DNA of 64,000 nt from Apium graveolens (taxonomy: Eukaryota > Streptophyta > Magnoliopsida > Apiales > Apiaceae), in assembly GCF_009905375.1 (NCBI RefSeq), contig NC_133650.1, positions 173,769,485 to 173,833,484 of the forward strand, written 5' to 3'. The translations under genes were made by a program, and so were the position numbers. The notes beneath the pieces are model-generated. The model was given only the letters and a program-made list of their open reading frames with translations. It was not told the origin of the DNA and did no database searches. The number at the start of each line of letters is the position of its first letter. Within the stretch, counting starts at the first letter, position 1. This document shows, piece by piece, positions 9,204 to 19,556 of the stretch.

Positions 9204-9786
9204 CTATTGGTTAGTTTCAAGGACCCATATTTGCTTGAATCCTTTGGCCTTTTTAAGTTTGTTAGCATTTGCAGCGGATTTAGTTTTAAAGTTTATGCTA
9301 ACATGCTGTTTATCAGAGTTTATATCAGACTTTACATCAGACTTTATACTAGAAGGAATTAAAGTAATTTTCTTCAAAGAAGGTTTTATTTGATAATAAT
9401 CATAGTACAAACTATGATATTCCTTACAAGTATAAATGGAATACCATAAACTACCATAATGAAAACAAGGATTTTGTGGTTTAAACCTAACAAACTGACT
9501 CTTAACTCCTGATCTCGGAGGTAAAGAGTTTATATCTTTATTTTTCCTGCAAAAAGAAATTTTTCCTAGCTTTCTTTACCTTGTTGACATTTCTAATCTC
9601 TTTCAGCTTATGCTTAAGCTATTTCTTTGTCATTAAACCTATGTTTACTTCAACTGGTTTATCTTGTTCTAATTTGTCAGAAGTTGACTTTTCCTTAACT
9701 TCTGTCACAGATTCTTTCATCTTTTCAGAATCAGACTTTATAGTTTTTGCTACAAACTTAACAGGATTTACCTTTGGCTTAGCATC
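9204..9786 (-). pseudogene. Degenerate gag-protease junction of element B
   Basis: This stretch aligns by position with the second-zinc-knuckle region of element D (31388-31680). Recognisable residues include FKPQNP and a Lys/Ser-rich block, but the knuckle itself is not visible and frames are broken. It joins the gag frame at 9787. Confidence 0.55.
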
Positions 9787-11388
9787 CTATTTAACAACAA
9801 TTAGCTCAATTTGTTCAATTCCTTTTTCACTTTTATCATCTCCATAACCTAAGCCCTCTTTCCAGTTTCCACTACTTAATAAATTATGAGTTGTTCTGCC
9901 AGAGTTAGTCCAAGTTTTGATAATCTCTCTTTCCTTTTTTAAGTCAGCTTTTAGAGATTCATTCAATTTTAACACTTCATCTCTAACATATAAAGCATCA
10001 TCTTTTTCTTTCTTAGTTTGATGAAGAAAAACTAACTTCTTTTCTAAATAATCATTTCGCTTTTTATAAAAAAGATTTTTAGATGTTAATCTTTCACATG
10101 TTAAAGTCTGATCTCTATAACTAATGAACATGGTTTTAAGATACAATCTCAACTCAGTAATATCATCAGTATGAAAGGCATAAGTTGTTTGAGGTACCTT
10201 CAATTCAGCAGTTTCAGGGCTGCTGTCAGCATTTGCCATTAGGGCATAATTCGCCTCATGTTCAGAATCTGAAGTGTCTGTCCAGCTTTTCTTCTTTGTG
10301 ACAAGTGCATTCCCTTTGTCACTTTTTCCTTTCTTATAGTCAGGAGATATGTGGCCTCTTTCACCACAATTGTAGCATTTGATATTTGAGTTGTCTCCTT
10401 TGTCAGACTTTCCTCCCTTGCCTTCAGACTTTCTGAACCCTTTCTTATCAGAACTTCCACTTTTCCTGGAAAACTTCTTGCCTTTTCTGAATTTCCTATA
10501 GGCTATCTTTGTGATACCATTTACCATAAGAGCACACAATTTTATCATCTCTTCATCAGCATCTATTTCAGGTACACTTTCAGTTTCTGAATCATCATCA
10601 TCAGAATATGATGACTCTGAATCGGACTTTATGATGAGAGCCTTTCCTTTGCCCTTTTTTGAGGCAGCCATTTTAGGAGATTCCTCCTCAGCTTTAAGAG
10701 CAACTGTCCTTGACTTTCTTCCATGCCTCTTGCTCCTTTGATCCATCTCAAGTTCATGAGTCTTGAGCATACCATAGATTTCATCAAGAGTAGTTTCAGT
10801 ATGGTCATAGTTGTCTCTTATGGTAGTAGACTTCAAATCCCAATTTTCAGGAAGAGCTAAAAGAAATTTTAGATTTGAATCTTCAAGATCATATTCCTTG
10901 TCCACTAGTGAGTCAAAGTGCTCATACTCTTGAGTGAGTATTGTCCTCCTATTCTTCTTGATTGCATCAGTTCCCTGGCATCTTGTCTCCAAAGCATCCC
11001 ACATCTCCTTTGCAGTTTTGCAATTAATTACCCTGTTTGACATGACATTATCAATGGCACTATGCAATAAATGCCTTACCCTTGCATCCTTGGCAATAGA
11101 TGAGATGTCTTCAGTTGTGTACTTACCTTTCTCCTTTGGTATGGTCTTTGCTGGTTGATCAGCAACGACAATAGAGAGCTTGGCAGGCTTATGTGGTCCT
11201 TCATTAATTATGTCAAGGTATTCTGGATCTGTAGCTTCCAGAAATATAGCCATCTTCACTTTCCATATTGAATACTTCGAAGGTCTCAGTATGGGAACCT
11301 TAATAGTCTCATATCGACTGTGGGTTTGAGTCTTTTGAGTTTCTTCAGTTTTGGTGGGCTTGGTTGGAGTTTGTGCTTTTTCAGACAT
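9787..11388 (-). pseudogene. Gag of element B with in-frame internal deletion
   Basis: A 533-residue frame begins MSEKAQTPTKP and shows the copia gag fold (UBN2-like) with WKVKM, MWDALETRCQG and LKFLLALPENWD. Compared with element D, about 21 residues are missing in frame between EHFDS and KEYDLED. The zinc knuckle CYNCGERGHISPDY has Tyr where the last Cys should be. An acidic Ser/Asp stretch and a coiled-coil-like C terminus (LKADLKKEREIIKTW) follow. The frame is open but protein function is doubtful. Confidence 0.85.
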
Positions 11389-11427
11389 GATTGTTTGGAT
11401 CTTTACTGTATGTGTGTTAACAGAAAA

Positions 11428-11440
11428 GCTCTGATACCAA
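11428..11440 (-). other. Primer binding site of element B (initiator Met-tRNA)
   Basis: Minus strand TTGGTATCAGAGC, one base from the LTR end at 11442. Confidence 0.92.
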
Positions 11441-11457
11441 TTGTTAGGTCACACAAC

Positions 11458-11482
11458 ACTGTAGAAGGGGGTAGAATACAGT
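11458..11482 (-). promoter_or_regulatory. U5 hairpin of LTR B
   Basis: Sense arms ACTGTA and TACAGT (6 of 6 paired) enclose TTCTACCCCCTTC. This is the same C-rich loop as LTR A with a different stem, at the same place before the primer site. Confidence 0.75.
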
Positions 11483-11866
11483 ATTTTCACAATCAAATTG
11501 ATTTAACACAAGTATGTAACAAAGATCAAGTATATTGAAAAACTCTGTTACAATAAGAACTTTTGTTCTCTCTCAGTGATGAACAAATATCACTAAGAGC
11601 TGCTAGGTTACAATGTATAATCCTCCCGATAATGATAACACATATAGTGTAAACCCTAAGTATGTGTTTATATAGAACACAATTACAAGATAACTTCTAA
11701 TTGATATGGAATACAATTCTGTCTCCTAAAATATATCAATCAGATATCTTCTACAAGTCTTCCAGTCTTCTAACTCTTTCTATACATATCTTCTTTTGTT
11801 TTAGTCTCGATCTTCTACTGTAAATTAGCTTCCTTCCTTATATGAAAGTCTTCCCGCACTTAAGTT

Positions 11867-11930
11867 CTGATATGACCTTAAGTTCTGACTTCCAGTAAGT
11901 CCTGATTTCAGTAAGTCTTGATATATCATG
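11867..11930 (-). repeat. AAGTYCTGAY-type motif array in LTR B
   Basis: Four close copies on the plus strand (aagttctgata, aagttctgact, aagtcctgatt, aagtcttgata) lie within 64 bases. Element D, of the same subfamily, has aagtcctgata in its gag and integrase-RT linkers in the sense orientation, again opposite to the LTR copies. Confidence 0.75.
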
Positions 11931-11994
11931 TTTGTTAAGATCTGAAAACTAAACATGAATCATATTAGACATGACATCTCAAATATATCTAACA

Positions 11995-12301
11995 TAGCCG
12001 ATATACATCTCCTTATATGTCCAAACCATCACAGTCTACCTTCCCACACTTTTTTAATAATAGATGCAACTCATAATTTCCTTGTGAAAAAATAAATCGA
12101 GAATTTATATAACATGGTGCGGCCACAAATCCCACGCAACATCCTCATTTTCGGTACCTTTGGTCGTTCTTGGGCATTTCTGAAAATAGTTTTGTAAGAT
12201 GATATCTGAATAAAAACTATTTAAAAGATATATGACATATCATACATATATACAATTACATAATATAAATTTGTACATTTTATGTTGTATTATATATACT
12301 A
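11995..12301. other. Unassigned AT-rich spacer between LTR B and the Mutator-like element
   Basis: No frame or repeat that I can classify. The last nine bases (12293-12301) are the left target duplication of the Mutator-like element. Confidence 0.6.
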
Positions 12302-12431
12302 GAGTAAAGTGCACTTTGTGTACTCGCACTTTGGTGAAGACACCACTTGTAATATTACAGTTGAAAAACAACGAACTGAAATACTATATTTCTATTTTCG
12401 TTACAGATGAATGCAATGATTAACGCTGTGA
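12302..12431 (+). repeat. Left terminal inverted repeat of the MULE
   Basis: Matches the reverse complement of 16347-16487 from the tip to the shared gattaacgctgtga block. The right copy has about 11 extra bases before that block. Confidence 0.9.
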
Positions 12432-12555
12432 GGTATTTCAGTAAACTCAATTCTCAACGGTCAGATTAGGTATATGCATATAAACATTTCACTATATGTA
12501 TCTCCTTCATAAGTCTAAACCTAATTTCCAAATTACATCCCACCCAAACAGAAAT

Positions 12556-12954
12556 ATGGGAGCTACAGAAGACATTTTGGATCTCGCTTGTGATTGTGAT
12601 CGAATGAGTGTGGTTAAAACTCGTTGGTGGGGTTAGAACGCGGGTCGGAGGTTTCGCGAATATGGGCAATAATCTTGTGCGTACTTTGTTTGGATTGATC
12701 CACCCCTTGGAGCTCGTGCTGTTGAGGCTATTGGGGAGTTACAAGAAATGCATTTTCAAGCTCTTCGAAGGAACAGTCGCAGGAGGGAGAGGTTGATTGA
12801 AAGGCATGAAGCTGAGACTCTTAATTTAAAGCAAAAACAAGGTTTTATGGTGGTTGCTATGTTTATTGTCTTCTCTGTGATGATGAGTACTGGACTTGCT
12901 TCAGTTATGCCTGATAATGTGGTTGATGATTACGAGTCCGATGAAGATGCTTAA
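12556..12954 (+). pseudogene. GRF-type zinc finger/membrane-anchor frame inside the MULE, two in-frame stops
   Basis: One reading frame from ATG 12556 to TAA 12954 gives a protein of about 132 codons with two internal stops (TAG after RWWG, TAA after REYGQ). Recognisable GRF-finger features are CDCDRMSVVKTRWWG, NAGRRF, SCAYFVWIDPPL and the following RAVEAIGEL helix. A Arg/Glu-rich helix then leads to a hydrophobic segment (GFMVVAMFIVFSVMMSTGL) that looks like a membrane helix, and an acidic tail ending DDYESDEDA. GRF fingers bind nucleic acid in several plant proteins and are often found near Mutator-like elements. Whether this frame belongs to the transposon or was captured is open. It runs convergently with the transposase. 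Confidence 0.75.
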
Positions 12955-13390
12955 GATCTTAAGTTTTAGGTTTTTGTTGGTGTGTTTTGACTTTTAGCTA
13001 TGTTCATGAAGATGCTTAAGGTTTTATGTTTATTGTCTTAATGTATTCGAATTGTACTCTGATGACTATGTTATTCTCTATAATGTATCTGATCTTTCAT
13101 TTTCGAATTTGACTGCTACATTTGACAATGTATTGTAATAGAATTTTAACTTTCAAATTAAACAAAAGAGGTCAATTCATTGCAAATTATAATATAAGGT
13201 TCCATACCAAGGTTGACCATAACAAAAGAAGGTTCATATAGACCATAACCATGAGTCATGACTACAAAGGTTCTATTACATCCATACCAAAAGACCCAAA
13301 CTAAGGTTCATATAGACCATAATAAAAAGTTAGCATCAAAACAAACATTGTCTTCTCAAGATGGTTGATCAACAGGCACAATTATTAGGT
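12955..13390. other. Non-coding interval inside the MULE
   Basis: AT-rich sequence after the GRF frame, with a short repeated phrase (ggttcatatagaccataa) near 13230 and 13305. It is probably the 3' flanks of the two convergent genes. Confidence 0.5.
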
Positions 13391-14720
13391 TTTTTACAAC
13401 TTCCAAACAGGTTTCTGCTTAAGCCTGATTTCCCTTTTCTTCCTTGCTAGCTCCAGATTCCTCAAACTTGTAACACTGGCCTTGTCTTTAGTTGTGAATC
13501 CAAGTGCTTGAACATCAAGAGGATTGTTTGTGCCTTGTTGAGTGTTGGTATTGGTAAAGACACCACCTTGACTACCTTCCACAAGTGCAGTAGATCTTGT
13601 TGTCCTCCTTTCACCACCTTGTTCTGGAGTTTGTTGGCCACCCTGATTGCCTTCTCCAAGTGTAGTGGACCTTGTTGCCCTCCTTTCACCACCCTAACTG
13701 CCTTCTCTAGGTGTCCTGGAGTTTGAAGCCTCCTTTCCACCACCAACTTTAGCTGTCTTTGCCTTCTTGGTCCTAGTTTTCACTTGCTTCTCACATCCAT
13801 TAGCTTTGTCATGTGCATGTGAACATAAGAAGTACATACTCTTCATATACTACTCCTAATGTGCACACATTATCATATTGAGATAATGAAAAAACAACAT
13901 ACCCTAGCAGGACAAGTCCTCATGTTGTGAGAATATTCAGTGCAATAAGAGCACCTGACTTCTGACTTTGGTGTTCTATCTCTTTAACCTTGTAGCCCCA
14001 GGGGTGGTTGCATCATTGGTTTTGTTCCTTGATTTCTTTGGCCTTCCTGTTTGTACCTTAAGTACAGGTGGTAGTGGCTTAGGGTAGTCTGTTGCATCCC
14101 ATTCTTCTTTACCACAAATGGGATCAAGAATGTGGTTGTATGTTGCAAGGAAACTATCCTTTCAGTAGCAAGCATGAATATACTCCTCATAATTTTTCTT
14201 AGACCATGCTATGCAAGCACATGCATGGTAACATGGTATACCTGAGATCTCCCATTTCCTGCATGCACACCTTTTGGCCTCCAGGTCCACCACCATTTGG
14301 TAACCCCCAACAGCTCTGTAAATAAAATATTAGGCATTAACAATTAGTATCACATAAACTTAAAACATGACACTGCAACATAGTTAGTCGAAGACACTTA
14401 CTTATTCAGTCTTCTCATGGCATTAGGGAAAATAGGGTTCAAGGCATAACTATTAAGCATCTTGTCCCTCCTTTTTTATATCCTTTTCATGACATCAATA
14501 TGTATGCTTTATAGCGTTGACAGAATAGGAAAGTCCCTATATTTTCCAATGATGCTATTAAATACCTCACATTGGTTATTTACAAACTGGTCAGATTTAG
14601 GTGTCAATCTGAAGGCACTTCTACTCCATTGAGTTCTTGGTTTTTCAGATAACCAATCATAGCATTTCTTTGATAACTGCCAATACATGATTTTATAATG
14701 AATAAGCAAACAATTCAAGA
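13391..14720 (-). pseudogene. MULE transposase C-terminal part: post-catalytic region, SWIM finger, zinc knuckle
   Basis: Minus-strand pieces in order. At 14718-14509 lies the post-catalytic motif with WSRSAF, KSDQFVNNQCEVFNSIIGKYRDFPI. Near 14295-14165 is a SWIM-type finger, with CACRKWEISGIPCYHACACI followed by AWSKKNYEEYIHACY. At about 14110-13990 is a WDATDYPKPLPPVLK...GRPKK block. Near 13965-13905 is a CCHC knuckle (CSYCTEYSHNMRTC). Further pieces at 13746-13394 are Gly/Gln-rich. Stops and frameshifts separate the pieces. These motifs are typical of MuDR-family transposases, which cut and join DNA at the inverted repeats. Confidence 0.82.
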
Positions 14721-15028
14721 ATGGCTTGCTTCACTCTTGAACCATAATTTTTTTTCTGCACTACAGGCCTTCTTTCAACAATGGTTTGCTTCTTTATTGC
14801 CTCTCTGAACACCTTTGCACTTGCAAATAACTGCCCCAACTCAAACTTTGGATGCCCCGTCTCACTCTTCTCATCAAAAACAGACCACTTGATCTCTTCT
14901 TCATATGTGGAGTTAGAAGCCATCCTCTCTTCTTCACTGTCTGCATATTGTGTAGAGTCAGTTGAATATTCTACATTTCCTCCTGTCCCCATGTCATCTG
15001 TAACCCTTGTTTTCCCCTTATCAGTCAT
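14693..15028 (-). pseudogene. MULE transposase DNA-binding segment, joined to post-catalytic region by a deletion
   Basis: The segment FELGQLFASAKVFREAI with KKQTIVERRPVVQKKN resembles the MuDR N-terminal domain. Directly after NYGSRV the sequence passes, with a frame change near 14720, into the post-catalytic segment. The DDE catalytic domain expected between them (several hundred residues) is absent. Confidence 0.75.
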
Positions 15029-15461
15029 GTTTTCTTTTGTAGTCTTCCCCTTGTCCCTTGATGTGTTTCCTCATTGACTTTTTCTTTTTCTTTTCCATTT
15101 GCAGTTTTATTATTTGCTTTCTCAACCTCTTTTGCTTCTCCCTTTTTTCCCTCTCATTCTTATAGAAACAAACATCCTCATCTGTGCTGTCAACATTGGA
15201 GGAGTCACTGTGAAATGAATTATCAGTCAACTCATCTTGACACACCACAAAATCTTCATCCTCTGAGTCAGTATGATCACTAAACACCTCCTTATCATCT
15301 GCATGATCTTCAACTTCACCTTCATTCTCTGGATTCTCCTCTATATCTGCCTTCTCTGCATTTTCCTCCTCATCTGCTTGATAGTCAAAAATACCCTCAT
15401 CTTCACACATTTGTCTAAGAAAATCTTCAGAATTGAGGTGGTCATTCTCCAAAAATTCCAA
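15021..15461 (-). pseudogene. Acidic linker of the MULE transposase
   Basis: A 146-codon frame rich in Asp/Glu (for example EENAEKADIEENPENEGEVE), ending in a Lys/Arg-rich block (KLQMEKKKKKSMRKH). Such linkers lie between the N-terminal domain and the DNA-binding domain in plant MULE proteins. Confidence 0.65.
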
Positions 15462-15482
15462 GTTCAGATCTTGTGAAGGGTT

Positions 15483-15971
15483 TTACTCCTGTGAAACTTT
15501 CCAATCAGGTGTGACTATTGCTAGGGGTTTGGAAGCAATGGAAACAGCAAAAACAAACACCAACCTTGAAGGTGGCACAAGTTCACACATGTCTAAAACA
15601 TCAGCATCTGATTCTAATGTCCATATACCATTGACCCAATCTATTTTTGGAAATTTATAACTAAATGAATGACACCCATCTTGACCACATTCTGTAAGCA
15701 TAGACTGTAACTCAATTATACTCATCATGTCTACATTATACCCGTCTACATAAACAAAATCTCCACCAACATAATTCCTAGGATTTTCAGAGATGACCCC
15801 ACCATAATACAGTTTAATTGTAAACAAATCTGCAGCTGAATAGAATAACAAACAAAAATAGAAAGTGGGGAACAAATCACAAACATATACATAAAGGAGG
15901 ATATAAACAATTCGATACACGTGAATGAGACCACTACCATGCCAAAACCCTAATTTGTACTCGTCAAACAC
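15483..15971 (-). pseudogene. MULE transposase N-terminal domain, probable retained intron
   Basis: The block YYGGVISENPRNYVGG, then YNVDMMSIIELQSMLTECG and LESDADVLDMCELVP, matches the PB1-like N-terminal domain seen in plant Mutator transposases. The hydrophobic run before it (VYRIVYILLYVYVC and following) is probably intron sequence: it ends in a pyrimidine-rich tract and TTCTATTCAG, a good acceptor, just before the conserved part. Confidence 0.68.
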
Positions 15972-16346
15972 TAACAGTCATCAAACCCTAACATACATAT
16001 ATGACAAACCCTAACATTACATCTCAAGAACCCTATTTTTGTACAAATTACAGAGATTTCTACCGAAACATGTAATTTACCCTAAAATTTAAAATTACTG
16101 GAGATATCGAACACTTACCTATATAATTGGGGCATTCATTTGGCGAGTAAATGTTTCTTTCTTCCCTTGGACGAATTAACCAACTCATGCTTGCTAGATT
16201 TTGGATCACCCTTCTCTTCAGTTTGCTAGATTTTTTAACTAAAGTAAATGTTGGTAGAAAATGGAAAAAAAAGCGGTGAAAAGGTACTGGTAAAAGCCCA
16301 CGTAATTGGTTTATGTGGAAAAAACGATGAGGCCCTCCACTTTTGG

Positions 16347-16487
16347 TCACAGCGTTAATCAGATTTAACGGATTGCATTCATCTGTAACGAAAATAAAAA
16401 TATAGTATTTCAGTTGGTTGTTTTTGAACTGTAATATTGCAAGTGGTGTCTTCATCAAAGTGCGAGTACACAAAGTGCACTTTAATC
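16347..16487 (-). repeat. Right terminal inverted repeat of the MULE
   Basis: Partner of 12302-12431. The tip reads GATTAAAGTGCACTTTGTG on the minus strand. Confidence 0.9.
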
Positions 16488-17812
16488 TATATAATAATTT
16501 TCAAGTCGGATAAATTTTTACTCAATTCGAAACTTAAAATACTTGATCAAAATTTGTACTTTGCATTTCGATCCCTTAATCAAGAGGGTTAATAAGTAAA
16601 AAATTTTTGACTCGGGAAAGAAACTGTCATTAAAATCATCTATTCTTAGAAATCAAGCCAAATAGAGCATGGGGAACATTAGACCGGCTTATAACACAAG
16701 ACGGTATTTGCAAGTAATGAACACACCTACTCGCAGATCTTATAACAAAATTAACACACACATTACCAATAGACCTGGAAAAATAGATGTAAATTCATGA
16801 AATTAGTTTAATTCAAACCAAACTTTTGGATTTGGATCCAAACAAAATCATATTTCTTGAAATGGATTTGGTTTGATTTGTATCACACATATTCTTCACA
16901 AATATGGATTAAAAATATGATAACCATATTTTTGTCTCTATTTTGAGAGTGGCCAAACCTTCTAAGCTAAGATTTTGAATGCGTTATCACGGTATACTGA
17001 ATCGGAATACCTCTGTGGTTGTGGCTTAGTAGTTTGTTTCACAATTAGTATCCACTAAATTCTCCCGAGTCAACTAGTGGGTGTTTTTAAGTATAGTTGT
17101 ATTTGTATATTACAGAGTTGTAAATATAGATGAATTTACCGGTAAAGAAAAAAGTATTTATTTCTAAAATTGGTACTTATACTTATTCCCAGGTGGAATA
17201 TAATAATTTAAATTAATTTTGAATGTTCTCTATATTAGTATATTGTAGTTTATACTTACTAATTTCATGTTAGTATATAATAATATAAATAATTATGAGT
17301 GTGTTTTTTATTTATTACTTATACTGACTAATGAAAGTATACTACCATATTTTTATGATTTTTTTGTCATTTTAAATTTTACTAAAATTTGTATATTAAC
17401 TAAAATTCGTTTATTGTCTTTGGGTAGCTCACCGTGAGCACAGTGAATGGCCTTGCTTAATGTTATGATTTACATGTTCTAAAGAGCAGGCCGTGTTTTT
17501 AATTACACATGCAGTTCACAAAAGTTAGTTATTCTTATTTATCTCAAATATTATAAGTATATTTTAAAAAACTAATAAAATTAATATTTTAACAAATTAA
17601 TGATAACATATATTATATCTATCAATAAATTAAGAGAAATCTAATTTCGATGAAATCAATTTATGTTTCAAAATTTGATACAAATGTGGATATACCATAT
17701 TTAAATCATAACTGTATAAAACCAAACCAAATTAAATCCATATTTTGTATAATATGGTTAATATATGGTTTTGGTTTCTAAACCAATCCAAATCCATATT
17801 AATCAACCAAAA
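16488..17812. other. AT-rich region without assignable gene
   Basis: Starts with the right MULE target duplication. It contains loosely inverted patches (ggatttggtttgatttgtat near 16862 and gtataaaaccaaaccaaatt near 17716) that could be the remains of a small DNA transposon. I could not define ends or a target duplication. Confidence 0.45.
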
Positions 17813-17941
17813 TGTTGTGCAAGACATGCCTTTAATATCGAGAAGTCACATTTCAAGGAATATCGCGAAGTATATTGAGAACTACTCAAGTTTATCGAGA
17901 AGTCAAAACCTATAGAGAAGTCATTTCTCTTGTAGAGAAGT
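17813..17941 (+). repeat. Inverted fragment of an LTR of the element C family
   Basis: Begins TGTTGTGCAAGACATGCC, the exact reverse complement of 19238-19255 inside LTR C, and carries the same atcgagaagtc-type motifs. It looks like part of a related LTR in the opposite orientation, into which C may have inserted. Confidence 0.5.
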
Positions 17942-17958
17942 TGTTGGGTAATGAATTC

Positions 17959-17988
17959 AACACAGAGGGGGGGGGGGGTGAATGTGTT
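17959..17988 (-). promoter_or_regulatory. U5 hairpin of LTR C
   Basis: Sense arms AACACA and TGTGTT pair perfectly around TTC, a run of 12 C with one A before it, and TC. The stem differs from those of A, B, D, F and G, while the C-rich loop is kept. Confidence 0.72.
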
Positions 17989-18534
17989 TTAAACAATTTT
18001 ATTAGCTTTTTGAACTATTAAGAATGGTGAACAAAGTAATCTGTATTGTAGAGATAATATGCTTTAACATAATAACTAAAACATACACATAAACACACTT
18101 ATCTTTCAAAATTCACTTAATTTTATATTAAAATCAAGCTAGTATTTTTCTATAAATTTATGGGTTCTTAGTATGTTAAGAACTCAGCTTCTCTCTTGAG
18201 AGTTGCAAGATATTTCAGATCTATTTGCTACAACTAAAACAAAACATCCAGTGTTTACTTTATAGAACAGTAAACACTGGTTTTTACATAGCGTGTAATA
18301 GCATATACTAAACCCTACTTTTGGATAATTAAATCTTTCTATTTCTGGCTTAGTGTATCTTTGTAAATCGTGCATGTCTTTGACTTTACTTTGTCAGTTA
18401 ATCTTGGCATTTGATCTTGTACTCTTCAAGTTACTTTTGTAGACTTTTCAAATCAGTGATTGATTTCTTTGTTGATTGATAATCTTGGATATTAAACTGA
18501 TCTGCATTCTGTACTTGATTTTTACATCGAGACC

Positions 18535-18965
18535 TCCAGTTAGTTATATAGAGAACTCGACATCTCAATAAGTATAATGACTTATCGAGATCTCTTTTTA
18601 TTCTATAGTTGTTTGACTTATCGAAGTTTCTGTGTTCTCTATAAGAGAATTTGGCTTGTCGAGGTCTCTAATCTTCATGTCTTCATTTTGGCTTAGCGAT
18701 ATCTCTGAGTTCTCTAGTGAAGAAAAGACTTGTCGATATCTCAGAGATCTCTAATGATAATTTGACTTATCGATATCTCAGAGATCTCTAGTGATATTTT
18801 GACTTGTCGATATCTCTGAGTTCTCTAGTATAGAAATGACTTGTCGATATCTTCAATCTTCATGTCTTCAATTTGGCTTGTCGATATCTCTGAGACTTCT
18901 CTAATAAGCTTTCCTTGACTTCTCGATAAGTCATTCTGGAGTTCTCGAATAACTTCTCTATAACA
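18535..18965 (-). repeat. GACTTRTCGATATCTC-type motif array in LTR C
   Basis: At least eight close copies of gactt(a/g)tcgatatctc or gactt(a/g)tcgagatctc occur here on the plus strand. Copies in the opposite orientation (gagatatcgacaagtc) occur at 19320-19395. The arrangement parallels the ATCCGTTGA array of LTR A with an unrelated word. Confidence 0.78.
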
Positions 18966-19441
18966 CTTAATCTATGACTTGTAGATTTCTTGACTTAGAA
19001 TGTTTTTCTCAAAATAGATTTATTCAACTCCAAGCTTCTTCACACTTTCTCTGAGGCATGATCTTCATAATCTTCTTCCAGAGTTTATTCTTAGGCTTGA
19101 GACTATTTATAGAAAAATACTCCAGTCTAGTCTATTTACATTTTATAGACTTAAGTGTTACAATACAAAATGCAAACTTAGATTATCATAAAACTTACTT
19201 AGGGTTGTCAATTTGACTTAGTCTTGTTATATTACAGGCATGTCTTGCACAACAGAAGTCATCCCACTTATAGAGAAGTCAATTTTCCTATAGAGAAGTC
19301 AAAAGACATGTAGAGAAGTTGAGATATCGACAAGTCAAAATGCATGTAGAGATATGGAGATGTCGACAAGTCATGAAGTTGAGATATCGACAAGTTGAGA
19401 TATGGAGAAGATTGCTTATGATAAATTCATGCCTGTTAACA

Positions 19442-19457
19442 AGACTAACCCCAAGCT
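19442..19457 (-). other. Putative polypurine tract of element C
   Basis: Minus strand reads AGCTTGGGGTTAGTCT directly before the LTR. Confidence 0.5.
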
Positions 19458-19556
19458 ATAATGGAAAATTAGACTTTGCATGCAAATTGACATAAATATA
19501 ACATTTATACATTAGGTGATTTCTTGAGTTTAACAGATACATACATCAGAAAAATG

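Larger units (their letters stand above)
8857..11994 (-). mobile_element. Element B: decayed Ty1/copia, truncated by element A
   Basis: Minus-strand order: 5' LTR (11994-11442), Met-tRNA primer site, gag (11388-9787), a damaged zinc-knuckle/protease region, then an abrupt break at 8857 where element A is inserted. The rest of pol lies beyond A, outside the window. Gag and the LTR end resemble element D, so B and D are one subfamily. Confidence 0.88.
11442..11994 (-). repeat. 5' LTR of element B
   Basis: A 553-bp LTR, beginning TGTTAGATAT and ending GACCTAACA in element sense. It has a TATA box candidate (TATATAAA on minus at 11675-11668), a U5 hairpin and an array of a different short motif at 11867-11930. 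Confidence 0.88.
12302..16487 (-). mobile_element. Mutator-like DNA transposon (MULE), internally deleted
   Basis: The ends are inverted repeats of about 116 well-matched bases (about six mismatches by eye), beginning GAGTAAAGTGCAC on the left and GATTAAAGTGCAC on the right strand. The flanks are TATATACTA (12293-12301) and TATATAATA (16488-16496), a 9-bp duplication with one mismatch, as is characteristic of Mutator elements. Inside are a transposase on the minus strand whose catalytic core is missing and a plus-strand GRF-zinc-finger frame with two stops. The element is therefore defective in its own transposase. Confidence 0.9.
17942..19441 (-). repeat. 3' LTR of element C
   Basis: In sense it begins TGTTAACAGG (19441) after a purine-rich stretch and ends TACCCAACA (17942). 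It has a TATA box candidate (TATAAATA on minus, 19111-19104), a U5 hairpin at 17959-17988 and dense short motifs of the type gacttgtcgatatctc. An alternative upstream edge at 19255 (TGTTGTGCAAG in sense) is possible. I prefer 19441 because the purine tract there matches the arrangement in F and G. Confidence 0.65.

Noticed and set aside
16800..17810. A hAT or Helitron element
   Set aside because: Inverted patches are loose, and I could not find defined ends, a target duplication or coding sequence.
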